From contig NC_079147.1 in assembly GCF_945859685.1 (NCBI RefSeq), forward strand, positions 229,582,765 through 229,646,764: a stretch of 64,000 nt of DNA, read 5' to 3'. The translations under genes and the position numbers were made by a program. This DNA comes from Eupeodes corollae. Taxonomy: Eukaryota > Arthropoda > Insecta > Diptera > Syrphidae. The notes under the pieces were generated by a model that was given only the letters and a program-made list of their open reading frames with translations, was not told where the DNA came from and did no database searches. This document shows positions 45,600-57,953 of this stretch, piece by piece. The first letter of the stretch is position 1, and each line of letters opens with the position of its first letter.

Positions 45600-46296
45600 A
45601 GTGAATCTTACAGTTGTTTTAAGTAATTTAGTGAAATTGCACATCAACAGTAAGTGATTCTTTGTCATCATACTGTCGTCAAGAGTCGTACTCTGTACGA
45701 ACCATCCATCCCCATACGTTTTCTATAATATTTAGGTCCGGGAAGTACGGTGGCCATTGAAGTAAGGTAACATTTTTCTCGCCTATCCAACTTTTAATGC
45801 TCGTTATGTTGTGGATTGGCGCGTTGTCTTCTTGAAAAGTCCATGGTATTGGTCCAAATACATTGGTAACCTTAGGGAAAGCTTCTTGCAATATTTGTTG
45901 TAGGAGTTTGCCGTCATTTTCAACGTGGGAAACTCCAGATCAACTGTTCCAAATCAGGAAATTGCCCCCACACCATTACACCGCCTTCTCGGCTATGGTG
46001 GCGCTCCAAAAACATTGGTTCCTTTCTCATGTCATGAAAATAGAAATTATACACGTCCGGGCCATCTAAATTAAATTTTTTTCGTCCACCACTTTCGTCC
46101 ACTCTTCCTTCTACGTCATATTCCTTCTGCAAAAATCTATTCTATTTTGTCGTCTTATTGGATTTAATGGTGGTTTTTTCTTCAATTTAAGGTGCTTCAT
46201 AATGTGACCTACGAATGACACGTCTAATAGTGTTAAGACTAGATGCAATACCACTCTTCCCCTTGATATTTTTTTTTTTTTATAATTAGCAAACAC
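45600..46296 (-). pseudogene. Tc1-like (DD34E, NIIENVWGW family) transposase relic
   Basis: On the - strand: a helix-turn-helix remnant and KPPLNPIRRQNRIDFCRRNM (46180-46110), then KKFNLDGPDVYNFYFHDMRK. Next come HHSREGGVMVWGQF (46080-45950) and WTFQEDNAPIHN (about 45840). The block ends with SIKSWIGEKNVTLLQWPPYF and PDLNIIENVWGWMV (45800-45700). The Asp in QED and the Glu in IIEN are 34 residues apart. The first catalytic Asp segment is cut out near 46100. Same family as 41430-42110. Confidence 0.8.
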
Positions 46297-46374
46297 TAAA
46301 AGGGGTTTTCATACCTTTAATATGCCAAAGACACAGTGTGAACATTAGGAAAAGAGGGAAGGGTTGGATAGGAG

Positions 46375-47815
46375 GTGTCGGTGTACATTGGTTTTAAATT
46401 TCTGAACATTGCAATGACAGGGAAAGATAGAGCGTGGCAAGGCGTTCCACATTCGCGTAGTACGGCTAAAAAAAGAATCTCTGTACTTCATAGTACGGCC
46501 GAAGTTGGGCTCAAGAGTAAACTGATGGGCATTCCTAGAAGCGCGGGTATTACGGTTAAATTGTTTAAGGGGAGAAATGCAACTGGCTATTTCACTAGAG
46601 CATAGTCCGTTAAAATAACCTTAAAAAAGGGTGAGGCAAAAAAACCTTGCGTCGATGTTCGAGTGATGTAAACGAGTTGATGATGTTAATGTCACTAATC
46701 ATTTTAAAAGCTCTTTTTTGAATACTGTCCAAGAGGCTTAAATAAGTTACTGGAGCACCAGCCCAGAGATGAGAGTTATATTCAAGTTTCGGACGTATAT
46801 AGGTTTTGTAGATTGTAGCCAGATCAGACGGAGAGAAAAATTTCTTGCAACGTCTCAAAAAACCTAGACACCTTGCGACATTTTTGGCAACATCGCGTAT
46901 GTGATCGCTCCACAAACAGTGGTTGCTGATGACCATTCCGAGGATGTCAAGATTTTCCGTTTCGTTGATGCAAGTGCCACTCATAGAAAGTGGCAAAGAC
47001 GGTTTATCTCGCTTTAACGATGCAAGACAGCATTGCGTTTTCGAAGCATTAAACTCCACACGATTTTTTATTCCCCATTGTACAGTGCTGTGTAGGTCGG
47101 AATTTAATGAGCTAATCATATTTTGCCGTTGCAGTTCCACATCCGAAAAGGAGGGTTGTGAATCTTGAAACGAATATGAAAAGCTAAGAGTGCTATCGTC
47201 AGCGAAACAATGTATTGGATTAGAAGTAGCAGGCAGGAGATCATTTATAAAAATGAGGAAGAGGGTCGGAGACAAAACGGAGCCCTGGGGCACACCAGCG
47301 TTTATTTTATGAGTTTCACACTTGAATCCGTCCAAAACAACTTGTATTGAACGGTTCGAAAGAAAATGTTTAATCCAACGAAGAAGAGATTCGTCGATAC
47401 CGAAAGCACGCATTTTCGATAAGAGAGCAAGATGCCAGACTTTATCAAATGCCTTTGAAATATCAAGTGCAATAATCTTACTTTCTCCAAAACGATGTAA
47501 AGATCTGTTCCACTGTTCGGTGAGATGAACCATGAGATCACCAGTGGACCTATTGCTACGAAAGCCGTATTGCCGGTCATTAAGAAGCTTCCGTTCCTCA
47601 AGATATTTCTTAAGCTGATAATTAATCAGCGTTTCCATGACCTTAGAAAGAAGGGACGTTAGTGCTATCGGTCGGTAATTTGTGGGAGAAGAAGATTTGC
47701 CTTTTTTTGGAATTGGCTGAACAGAAGAATAGGATAGATGGAAATGCGTACGCAGTGGTTTTGCTAGCGTGGAAGAATACCTCTTCAGAATAATAGCGGG
47801 GATACCATCAACGAA
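46375..47815 (-). pseudogene. Jockey/CR1-type LINE, long RT frame (copy 3)
   Basis: A frame of about 400 codons (47824-46610) runs without a stop through reverse transcriptase: PIPKKGKSSSPTNYRPIALT, LNDRQYGFRSNRSTGDLMVH, ALDISKAFDKVWHLALLSKM, AGVPQGSVLSPTLFLIFIND and FADDSTLSFSYSF. The thumb follows, with YIRPKLEYNSHLWAGAP and SLEHRRKVF. A frameshift near 46640 leads to the C-terminal part, MPISLLLSPTSAVL and LSFPVIAMFRNLKPM, to about 46375. It copies its own RNA at a nicked target. The catalytic FADD is intact, but endonuclease and ORF1 are missing. The 5' break joins directly to modular repeat copy C. Confidence 0.85.
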
Positions 47816-48785
47816 ATATATCACGAACCAATAACGCTAGCGACTTGAATTAAGTTTTATATTATATATTTAAACGTGATACCAAACAAATACATTCTGG
47901 AAAAAAAACAACTAATTATTTTTTTTATAAATAAAAAAAAACTGCAAAAAATAATTGTCACCTCGAATATTTTACCAATAAAAAACGATTTTATCTCCAA
48001 AATAATTTTAAGCAACGAAAAACAAAGCTTTTGACATATGGTTAAAAAAAAAACAAGAGAAAAACCGAATTGACAGTTTTTATATTAAAAATAAAAACCT
48101 TAAAAAAAATAACGCTAAAAGTTGTTAGAAATTTATTTTCGACTCAAATATCTTTGCAAAAATTTAAGATATTGACTTTAAACTAATTTTATCTTATAAG
48201 AAATGTTGTTTTTAACATTTGCTTTAATTTTGAGAAAAGTCGAATTCACAGTAAAAAATACAAACAATACTTAAACTTGGTAAAAATTTACTTTCCACTA
48301 AAATATTTTCTAAAAATTAAAATCATTGGCTTGAAATTTAATTTATCTCACACAAAGCATTGTTTTTTATAAAAATCCAACTGTCCGTTTTTTCATAAAA
48401 AAATAAAATCTACAAAAAATAGTACGTAAATTTGGTAAAAATTGATATTCAGTTCTCGATATCTCGTGAACAATAGAAGATATTGACTTCAAATTAATTT
48501 CATACATCCAATTTGTATTTGTTTATATAATTAATGAAAACTTTTAAGAAAAGAAATAAAAATTGGTTTTCGACTTAAAATCTCGTTAACAAAAATAGAT
48601 TTTGAAATTAAGCTTTTTTATCATATGCAAAATATTTTTGGCAATTTTTAAATTTTTTAGAATAATTCAACTGACAACTTTTTTAACGAAACACGAAAAC
48701 CTACAAACCCTTTAAGAAAGACTAATCGACGGACGGAATGGGAAGTTTACAGTGTGGGTTGCATCCCAGCCTCTTTTTTGTGATA
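47816..48785 (+). repeat. Modular AT-rich repeat, copy C (5' truncated)
   Basis: Starts at ATATCACGAACCAATAACGC, immediately after the LINE. It runs through at least four internal modules with GATTTTATCTCCAAAATAAT, TATTTTCGACTCAAATATCT, AATAGTACGTAAATTTGGTA and GATATCTCGTGAACAATAGA. It ends with GGAATGGGAAGTTTACAGTG and TGGGTTGCATCCCAGCC at about 48774. It shares its 3' end with copies A and D. Confidence 0.75.
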
Positions 48786-51085
48786 CATGTTTTTGGTCGA
48801 TTAAGTTTAAATTAAATATTTGTGATTATTTAATATTAAAGTGGTGCAATTCATGTTTTATTTAATGGATTTGTGTCATCTGTGAGCAAATAGTAAACAA
48901 TTGGCATCAGTTAAAATTGCAAACAATAAAATAAGGACATTCGAGCCCAAACTAGCTTATTTAAGAGTTAGGCCTCTATTGCATTTACATTTTTAATGTT
49001 CTCTTATTTGGCCTAAGTAAAAAAGGCACTTACTTATGGTATAAAGTTGAAATTAAAAAAAAGTAGTGCAGAAATTTTGGTTAATAGATATTGTATCAAT
49101 TTTTGTAATAAACCCAATTTTTATATACTTGCATTTAAGCCACTTTTGTCCTTGCTACGAGTATCTAATATAAAGGTAATAAACAGTAGTTAATACATTT
49201 TTCCAAGTTGATTTGTTATAAATTAAAACATACTCTTTTGTATTATTAATTTGTGTAGGTGTTATTTTAGCCTAAATTCTATAACGAAATTATTGCCAAA
49301 ATTGATCACAGCACCCGAGTGCTAAGCACCAAACAAAACTAGAGTCGTCAACAGAATTTAGTCGCCAGCGGATTTTCAGCATTGTACTAAAAAAATATCT
49401 GTATTTTTATCGAGCTTTGATAAACAAAAAATACCTAACTTATTCAAAAAACGTTATCATAACTAAGGTAACCATCATTAAATAAAAAAATATACATTTC
49501 AGTATAATGAATAGATACCTACGACAGTGAATTCTTTGGGCACATGAATGAAAGATTTAAAAGGACAATATATATGTTTGTATGTGTTAGTTTAGCCTAC
49601 GCATATAGCCACAACGATGTAATTTTCCGTGCAATCAAAACGACAAATGTCGTCAATTTTTTTTAATGTGTCACGTTCAATACTATGCTAAGGAAATACG
49701 TTGAATGCTCTTCAAAAATAAACACTAAAAATTCAAGAAAAAAAGTTCTAAAGGTACAAACATATATAACATCATTGGTTTAGTGGTATGTGTAAGCATT
49801 ATATGCACATGTATGTAAATGGATACGCAAATACATGTGCACCCAGGTTTATAAGCTTGCAGAAGGTGAAAATATGAAAAATTGCCCGAAAGTTTTTTTT
49901 TGTCTTATATTTCGAAAATATATACGAATATATAGACAGGAGCGGACTGGGCTACCGGGAAGCCAAGATATTACCCAAAGTGGGGTAAAATAAAAGGTTT
50001 ATAGATGCCAATCTATTTCTGTTATTTGCTGAACAACTTTCTCATTAAATTGAATGCAAAATATACTCTGTCAGTAGATACAAAATAATTTTGTAGATAT
50101 AAATGGATATTTATAGACCCAATATTTACTGTTAAATCTTGAAAACTTTGGTAACTAGGTCTTCAAGGCCTTATGCCACAAAGAGATATCTAGTTGAAAG
50201 TAAGAGATTTTGAGAACCTTTTTGTTAATTTAGAGAATATGTTAACTTGGATATTAAAACAAAGATGATTCTTCCTCGTCACACTTTATGTTTTATCATT
50301 GAAATTAATTATTGGAATTTTGTTGAAAGGTTAGTTAAAACTTTCTTTGAAATTTTCTGTCTTTGAATCAAGCATTTGAGCTTAAACTTGATCATTAAAA
50401 GGTAAGTTCTGGATTAAAGTAGAAAAAAACTATAACTCATCGATTTCATTTCGACACCAACAATTTTGACTCTCTTACTCGTTTTCAAATCTCGAACCAA
50501 AATGTTCAATGATGAAAAAAAGGCTCCTAAGGATTTAAAGTTTAAGATCTCGGTTGCTGTTACTCCTTTTACAACGTCGGAAAACTGTTGAATTTTAATT
50601 CGGTCTACTTTTAGTAATGATGAAATGAAACCTTTTATTGGAAAACCCTAGTCAACAATAAAAAGAAGAAGGATGTTCTTTATTTAATCAATCATGTCGA
50701 AACAACCTTCATGAACGTGTTAGATTTTTTAATGAAATGGTTGAATCAGTAAGAAATATAACTTAATATTTACAGCATATTTCAATGAATGATTTGGATT
50801 CTTGTTCAACTTTAAAATTGCTGTTCTTATGTACAACATTATTATCAATTTAGTAGTTCAACAGAAAGATGATAGAACATTTTTTTGGAAAACACAACCA
50901 AATAAGTACTTTTTAAATAACGCTAAATTCGATTGGTTTTCGTGGAATAATCTTTTGTAGGAAAAAGTACAACCTTTCAAACTGCTGACTCGGTGGGTAA
51001 TTTGTTTTAAAAAGAACCCAGAAAGCACTTTGTAGCTCAAATTAGAAGAGTGGTCAAAACATATATGTAATTGACCTGGCAACCA
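48786..51085. other. No gene recognised
   Basis: AT-rich. Chance frames such as 50858-51082 (-) have no motif. A TACGAGTATCTAA word is at 49156. Nothing else supported. Confidence 0.45.
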
Positions 51086-51089
51086 CAGT

Positions 51090-51510
51090 TGTAAGGACTA
51101 ATGACTTTTAGTGACTGCAGTCAGTAAAGTCAAATTCAATTCACTAAAAGTTAAAAGTCATAATTTGTTTTTGACTGTTAAATAAAAGTTAAAAGGTGTT
51201 TTCAAAGGTCATAAATTAAAGTTAATTGACTTAATCATTTTGACTTCATTCTCTTTTTCTTAAAAGTCTTTAAAGTCATTTAAAAGTTAATTTCAAACGT
51301 TACTCAATCTCTAAAGTCAGTAAGTCATATGAATGCAGTTTTTTGAATATTTAAAATCAGCAAAATTCTAACATCAAAAGCAAACGACTTGCTGACTTTT
51401 GAAATTCGTTCACATTTAAAAATTGACTTTAAAGACTTAAACAAATCAAAAAAATGCGGTCAAAATGGCTAAGTTAGTGGACTTTAAGTCATAACTTTTG
51501 ACTTGTTTAT
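51090..51510. repeat. Cryptic repeat tract rich in TGACT/AGTCA
   Basis: More than twenty GACT or AGTC words fall within about 420 bp, mostly as AAAAGTCA, TTGACTT or AAAGTCAT on both strands, at irregular spacing. Examples are AATGACTTTTAGTGACTGCA (51100) and GACTTTAAGTCATAACTTTT (51480). There is no fixed period, so it is not a simple tandem array. It may be decayed slippage DNA. Confidence 0.5.
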
Positions 51511-51879
51511 TATAATTCAAAGTTATTTTGAAGTATAATAACAGCTGCTAATGACAGAAGTGCCATTTTAGAAATGTCATGTTGGAAGTGTCATTCAAAG
51601 CAACCTCGAAGTAGGCCCAACGTAACGCAGACGAAGCCGAGAGTGTTTGTGTTTCAGCCATTATACGCACAATAATTTTCATTCGTTAAAAAAGATAAAA
51701 TTTGTATAGCGTCAAGCGAAGTGCACTCTTCTTCCGTTTTTTCATTTCATCGAAAGTTACAAATACTCTCATTTTAATGTGTTTATGCACAAAATGATGC
51801 ATCGGTTTTTTATTTCAATAAGAGCGCTACACAAGTTTTTTTTAATAAAACAAAAACGGTTTTGGATATCAATGAAAAT

Positions 51880-52730
51880 ATTTATTGCTGTGAAAGTAAG
51901 TTTGATGACAGTTTTTGCAAGTCCACCACGGGCACGCTTGCAGAAGTCCAAACCCTGTACTCAATTTTTGACGGTGTTCAAAGCATAAATCGAGAGATAC
52001 TGCCGCAATTTTACGTTCAATATTTGTACGAAGTTCATCAATCTTGCTTGTTGGCATAAACCATAGACTTAATGTAGCCCCTCAGGAAATAGTCTAACGC
52101 CGTCAAATCGCACGACCGAGGCGGCCAAGAGACTGGATCATTTCGTGAGATAACACGTTCTCCAAACTTGGTTTTCAATAAATTGATTGTGACATTGGCT
52201 ATGTGGCTTGTGGCGCACACCACATGCCCTAAAAGTCCATATCATCCAATGTTGGGGTCAATAATATTTGGTTATCATGGAACGATAGCGATCCCCATTC
52301 ACAATAACGTGCCGTTCTTGATCATCACAGAAGAAGTACAGCCCAATGACGCCACCGCACCGGCCCCTAAACCACACCAAACCGTAATTTTATCAGGATA
52401 CATTAATAACTCATGGAGTACGTGTGGATTGCTGCTTGAACATTACCGCATATTTTGTTTATTGACGAAGCCATTCAGCAAGCAATGATCCTCATCGCTT
52501 AAGATGATTTTTCGATGAAAATCCGAACAATTTTTTTAAGTTGTTGTTCAGCCCAATTCTAGAACATACGACACTTGTGGTGGTGAAGCGGCTTTAGTTC
52601 TTGCGTCAAAATAATCTTGTAAGGATGTTCACAAAACGTTGAGGCCACTGACTCCGAATTTCGGTAGAAAATTTTTACAATTTCGACTCGTTGTTGGCTC
52701 GTATATCTTTCCATCATGAAATGGCAAACC
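51880..52730 (-). pseudogene. Mariner-type (DD41D) transposase relic
   Basis: On the - strand: MERYTSQQRVEIVKIFYRNS (start about 52718), an internal deletion, ILTQELKPLHHHKCRMF, NWAEQQLKKLFGF (52560-52520), then DEDHCLLNGFVNKQNM (first catalytic Asp region, about 52490). Next come NPHVLHELLMYPDKITVWCG, TSHIANVTINLLKTKFGERV and WPPRSCDLTALDYFLRGYIK (52130-52060). The C-terminus reads NIERKIAAVSLDLC, and a neighbouring frame gives CKRARGGL. The second acidic site reads Val, and from there to the Asp of ALDYF there are 41 residues. The rosa-like DD41D family is the best fit. Confidence 0.8.
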
Positions 52731-52759
52731 TTACTGAAGAGAAATGTCGAAAGAGCGTT

Positions 52760-55700
52760 AAGAAATATGGCTACGTTTTGTTTCCCTGTCGCTCTACTTT
52801 TAAAGAGTCCCATTTGAAAAACCCTGAACAAGATCTAAGCTTGCAACGTTATATAATTCAACTGTGTTCTAATGGTGACCACAATGCTCATTCTCCTTCG
52901 TATTTTATGGCAAAATTAACTAAATTTTAAATCGTCATCATTTGATTTTATAACGAATACAGTTTGATGTGGCCTGGTATTCAGATTTACATTTAAGTTT
53001 CATATTGATTTATAAATCAAAAAAAAATTCAAAGTTGAAATTTAACTTGTATTGTCGTAATTATTTGGTATTTCACTTTATGTTTTATATTCTAAACGTG
53101 CCTAACTTAAAAGCATGCATATTTGATTTAAGAGTCAACAACAAACCAATTGCTTCAAGGCCCTGTAAAAGTCTTAAGACGGTACTGATAGGTACATACC
53201 TACACATTTATTTGGTTTCACAACAGTACTAGGTAGTCCTGATTTATGAAAATTTAAATAAGATTTCACTAGAGATGTTGAAAATGATGAAGAGAAGGTA
53301 TTTTGTATGCAACAATAATAGTACCATGGTGGGACTTGACTCCACAATACTTTTTTTATTTTATTTTTGAGAAAAGACAAATCCAGAAAAATTATTTGGA
53401 ATGTGAATATAGGTGTACCTATGCAAATTTAAATCTTTTCGTTATTCTTGTCCTTTTTGATATATCAAATGCTATATGTCTCACTTAAGATACCTACATA
53501 CATGTGACTTTCGTCTTGGTCTTTTGTGATGCCTTAACGATTTTCAAAAAAGAACAAAAAAAAAACCTCCTTTTGTTCGCATTAAAAACGTATCTTACAG
53601 AAATTGAAGAAACGTGGAACTGGCTATGATAATATTTTCACTGTTTTAAATATGAGTTTTGAGTTGGTGTCAATTTATATTTTGTAGGCTTTAGATTAAA
53701 CATTAAAACTTTAAATCGTGATGTTGCTGATGATGGATTCTTTCTATTCTTTGCTGACATTAGCAGCATCCTTATTGAAGGAGTTTATAACCACACATTA
53801 TTTTACCTGGATTTGTATTGCACAGACTTAGAATATAGTTCAGTGAAGAATTTTGAAAGCACTTTTTAGTCAAACATTGAAATATATTTAAAACAATGCA
53901 AATTTAAAACCTTTACTTTTAACCTAATCCTAGGATTGAGATTTCTTGTCTTATTATCCCTTCCAGGAACTCTTAAGCAATATGTGGTCGTCTCCTGATA
54001 AGTGGTTACCTATACGTTTGATTATTTTAAGCCTCTCCCGGGCTATAGATATACTGACATTGGTGTTTTCTTTATTTATCAAAAACCCTATTATTGGAAT
54101 ATTATCGGACGAATTTCCATAAAAAGGATTAAAAACGCAAGTTCTGCCATCCTTCGCTTAAAATATTATATAGCCCCACACACTTTTATTGCCTTTCATC
54201 ATCATAACCTGTTTCAGTGAAGCGAAGGTATTCAAATTGTGAATTATCATAAAAACTCAAATCAGCCATTTCAAACAACCTACCCGCTAACCCCCAAAAC
54301 CCTTTATCACCTTGTAGTCCTGTGAGAGGAGACAAATAATGATGAGGATGGAATATTTTGTGTGTAGAATCATCGCAGATAGAGTCTATGTTAAACAGAT
54401 CCTGGATAAATTTACGCTAATCTCCAAAGCATTTGAGAATATTAAAATATTCAAATTTTTGTGTTATTAATAAGTATTTTTGATGACGAGAGAAAGAAAT
54501 TTTAGCTATGTTATAAGAAACCTGAGAGAGTTTTGTACTATCATCATCAGTGACGACGACGGCAGGCGTTGGAAATTATTTCGATTTGCATAGAAATTAT
54601 GGTTAAAGATCAGAAGTTATCATTTTCGTCGTCAACTATCGTCTCTGATGGTCATGAAACTTTTGTTGGCATTATTCGACTTTTTTGTACGAAAGTAAAT
54701 GATAACTGAGCGATTGTCATTAAGTTTATAAATGGTCGAAAAGGCAATATAAAATATATTTTAAACTAAGAACAACTAAGTATCAGTTGAAAAATTACAA
54801 AAATTATTATCGCTTCTTTTATAAGTAGGTTAAGTTTATAAAACTGTTGCAAAATGTTTTATGTTTATAATATTATAATGGTTATTTTCGTCAAGCTCTT
54901 AAATTCTCAAATGGTATGTTGCCAATGGAACAAAAGTTTCATTCTGTCAAAGTTTTAGAAAAATATCGATTAATAAAAATAATGTTAAATCGTTTATAAT
55001 ACAATGAACATTTATTAAATGAAGTATATCGAGCCTTTTCCTCCATTTTATCGAAAGCTACATTTTCAATAAAAAAGAAAACTTAATTTTAAAATTTGCT
55101 AATAACTCTTAAAGCCTTGTCATGTCTTAGTTTAAACATAATTAATAATTTCCAATATTGAATTATGGTATAAGTGGTTTGAATGTTCAGCAGTAAGCTG
55201 AATATGTTCTGTAATTTAAAAAAAAAATTCAAAATTTCTAACCATTAACTATAAAATCAAACAAATTTAATTTAAAAAATGTATCTTCAATTTGTTTCTT
55301 TACATTACGCAGTTCACACACAAAATTTTGACGTTTCAATGAAAATTTGAAGTTACCAAATAGACATACAAAAACTCTCCATTTAATTTTTGACAGCATG
55401 CATAACTAAGATATTTGAAGTTCTCTCTTCAAACTAATGTATAAAAAAAATTGTAATTGTGTTCAAATGTATTATATCCTTAAAATATTTCAAAAGAGGA
55501 AAACATATTCAATGTAGTGTATAAATCTGCAAATTACCATCATAAATAGGAACGACCGATGACGTGCCGCCTACTTGAGCGAATCCCAAATAATGCAGGT
55601 GGAATTGTGGAGAATGGTGATTGTGCGAGAAAGTGGAAAAAAACATAAAATGAATTGTGAAAAAGTTGAAATTTTTCTCATAATTTTATCCTCCTTGTTT

Positions 55701-57665
55701 TGATGGCAAATAGCTGCTGATTTCTACTTTTTAAACATTATTTTTCCCTGTTAGCCTTAACTCTCCACAACACAATGTCGTACAGCAAGCGCCACCCAGT
55801 GGCTCCGATTTCCAAACTAAAATTCGTGTTCCTGGATAGTATAATAAAACTTATAGTACTACCTCGAGTCTTTACGGGAGCGGTACCTAGTGGCAACTTG
55901 GAGATTTTTTCGACATCACGCACATTTTTTTAAATTCTGTTCTCTAAGTTGTGTATTCACCTTAAAACATATCTATTTAAAATACCTCCCTTCCTATCGC
56001 AATTGTTATTTGAATTAAAATTAGACCATGTCTGTTTTACTCTTTACCTTCCGTCCTTTTTTAATACTCTACACTGACAAATTTATGGTAACCGCAGCGC
56101 CCCGTAGCGGCTACAGAGAACGTGCAAAAAAATTAGTGGATAATGATACTGTTGGCACAAGGATTCATGGCAGTCAGCGCATGAATCTTCAATTAGAGAT
56201 AGTTTTTTTTTCGATTTGACTTCAAGGTATTTCAAATAAAAGAAAGAAATCAACAACAAATACCTTGTAAAACGAAGGAAAGTTGTTCTTGTTTAATTGT
56301 GATTCGCTACGTTGTTTAATTAACGAATAACACAGGCTGAATTATGTTTTTGAAATATTTTCTACCTAATTTAGAAATATTCACATAGTATTCTTCTTTT
56401 GTTATTATAATATTGATACCGGTTGATATGAAATTATGGGAACTTCAAAAAAATCTATCTCCAATTTTCAGTACACACATTGACTTCCAGGTGGTGGTGA
56501 CAAGCAACATACCAGATGTCAACAGGTTGGAGAATAGTGGAGTTTGCGCATTGAAGTTAATTGTATTATTTGGTGAATGGTTATAGATTTCAAATTTTAT
56601 GGCGAAACACTTTGAACATTGTTAGGATTATAGTATTACTTACTTAATATCCAATTAAAAATTAACTAAATATTTAAAAATTGTAGTAATTGGATGGCAG
56701 TAAATAATTAAAAAAAAAAAAATACGAATTCCCTTTTATTATAAACTGTGAATATGAACACATCCAAACAGTGACGTTTCGTCATTTAATAGAACTACCG
56801 AAGCGACACCTTTACAACCGTCAAGAAACTTATTCTAATAGATTTAAATTGAGAGATGTCAGAAATCCAAAAGTCTTGTGGATTTAGGAAATTACTTAAA
56901 GTTTCAGTAGTTTTTAATGTTTAATAAAATAAAAGAAAGCAACGTATTATTTTGGCTTCAAAATGTCACTAATGTTTTTGGATTCAGAGCTTTTATCGCA
57001 CTTGCTATAATGCGTTTATAAAATAAGGCTGAATGTGTCCACTTTCAGTGAGCTTTGTACACATGTTTATAAAACTTTTAGTCTATCTTTGTACATGGTG
57101 GAGGTCGAATTAGGCGTCATCTAGAAATTTTTCTTGGAACGAATAATCAGATACTTTGACAATTTGTGTCGGCACTGTAGTTTTTCGGTGTCTACATAAA
57201 AACTGATGATTTTTTTTGTGGAGATGGCGCGGTGGTCTGGGGGTATATTATAAGTGATTAAATTAAAAGAATCTTTTCCTTTTAGGTCTAATTTAAGACT
57301 CGCTTTATTCTTTTTTTGAATTAATAATTTATACTTTAACATCATCCAAAAATATATAGCTTTAACGCACCCAGATTGATTTTCGTCAAACAAATTTTAA
57401 GGCAAAACTAAATTTTAAGAGGATTTATATTTTAAAGTTTATCATAAATTTAATTTAGTCGTTAAAACTGTCCCACAAGTAAAACAATACGTTTTCAAAT
57501 GTTTAAGCTGTCCTAAATTCGAATCTTGCCTTTAAATTTTTCTATCACATCAGGTTATTAAAATACGCCCTTTAAAAATTCAAACACCACCAAAATATCT
57601 TTTAACAATAAATTGTATAATAATTTTGCAAAGTACAAATCTTTCTCTTCTAGATACTATTTACA
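52760..57665. other. Long stretch without a recognised gene
   Basis: Nearly 5 kb of AT-rich DNA with only short chance frames (for example 52969-53232, 54002-54220, 55738-55923). No transposon motif, RNA gene or paired repeat was seen. It could be host intergenic or intronic sequence. Confidence 0.45.
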
Positions 57666-57673
57666 ACTTTTAA

Positions 57674-57949
57674 TCCGCCTACTGGTCTGTGAGACCGGGT
57701 ATTCGAAAAAATGAGAATAACTTTCTTCTCTATTATTGTTTTTTGTTAAATTTGAATTTCTGTATTGTAATAAAAGAACTTGTGCTGATTTAATATCATT
57801 TTATCAATGTCAAGAGCATATATTAAAAAAAAATACTAAATAAATATTAGCAACACATTTCGAAAAATCTGCAGTTGAAAAACCCGGTCCTGAGACCGGC
57901 GCGGCGCGTCACCATTGATCAAAGTCAAATTTGCGTCACCAATTGCGGG
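57674..57949. mobile_element. Candidate TTAA-flanked MITE (piggyBac-like)
   Basis: TTAA at 57670-57673 and at 57950-57953 bound 276 bp. Inward from each TTAA is T/C-CCGC (left TCCGC, right inverse CCCGC). Subterminal inverted repeats follow: GGTCTGTGAGACCGGGTATT at 57684 and the inverse of GGTCTCAGGACCGGGTTTTT near 57899. TTAA targets are typical of piggyBac-like elements. There is no coding capacity. The reading as one element is inference. Confidence 0.45.
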
Positions 57950-57953
57950 TTAA

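Noticed and set aside
52168..52488. 106-codon + strand frame as a gene
   Set aside because: It is the antisense shadow of the mariner transposase relic at 51880-52730.
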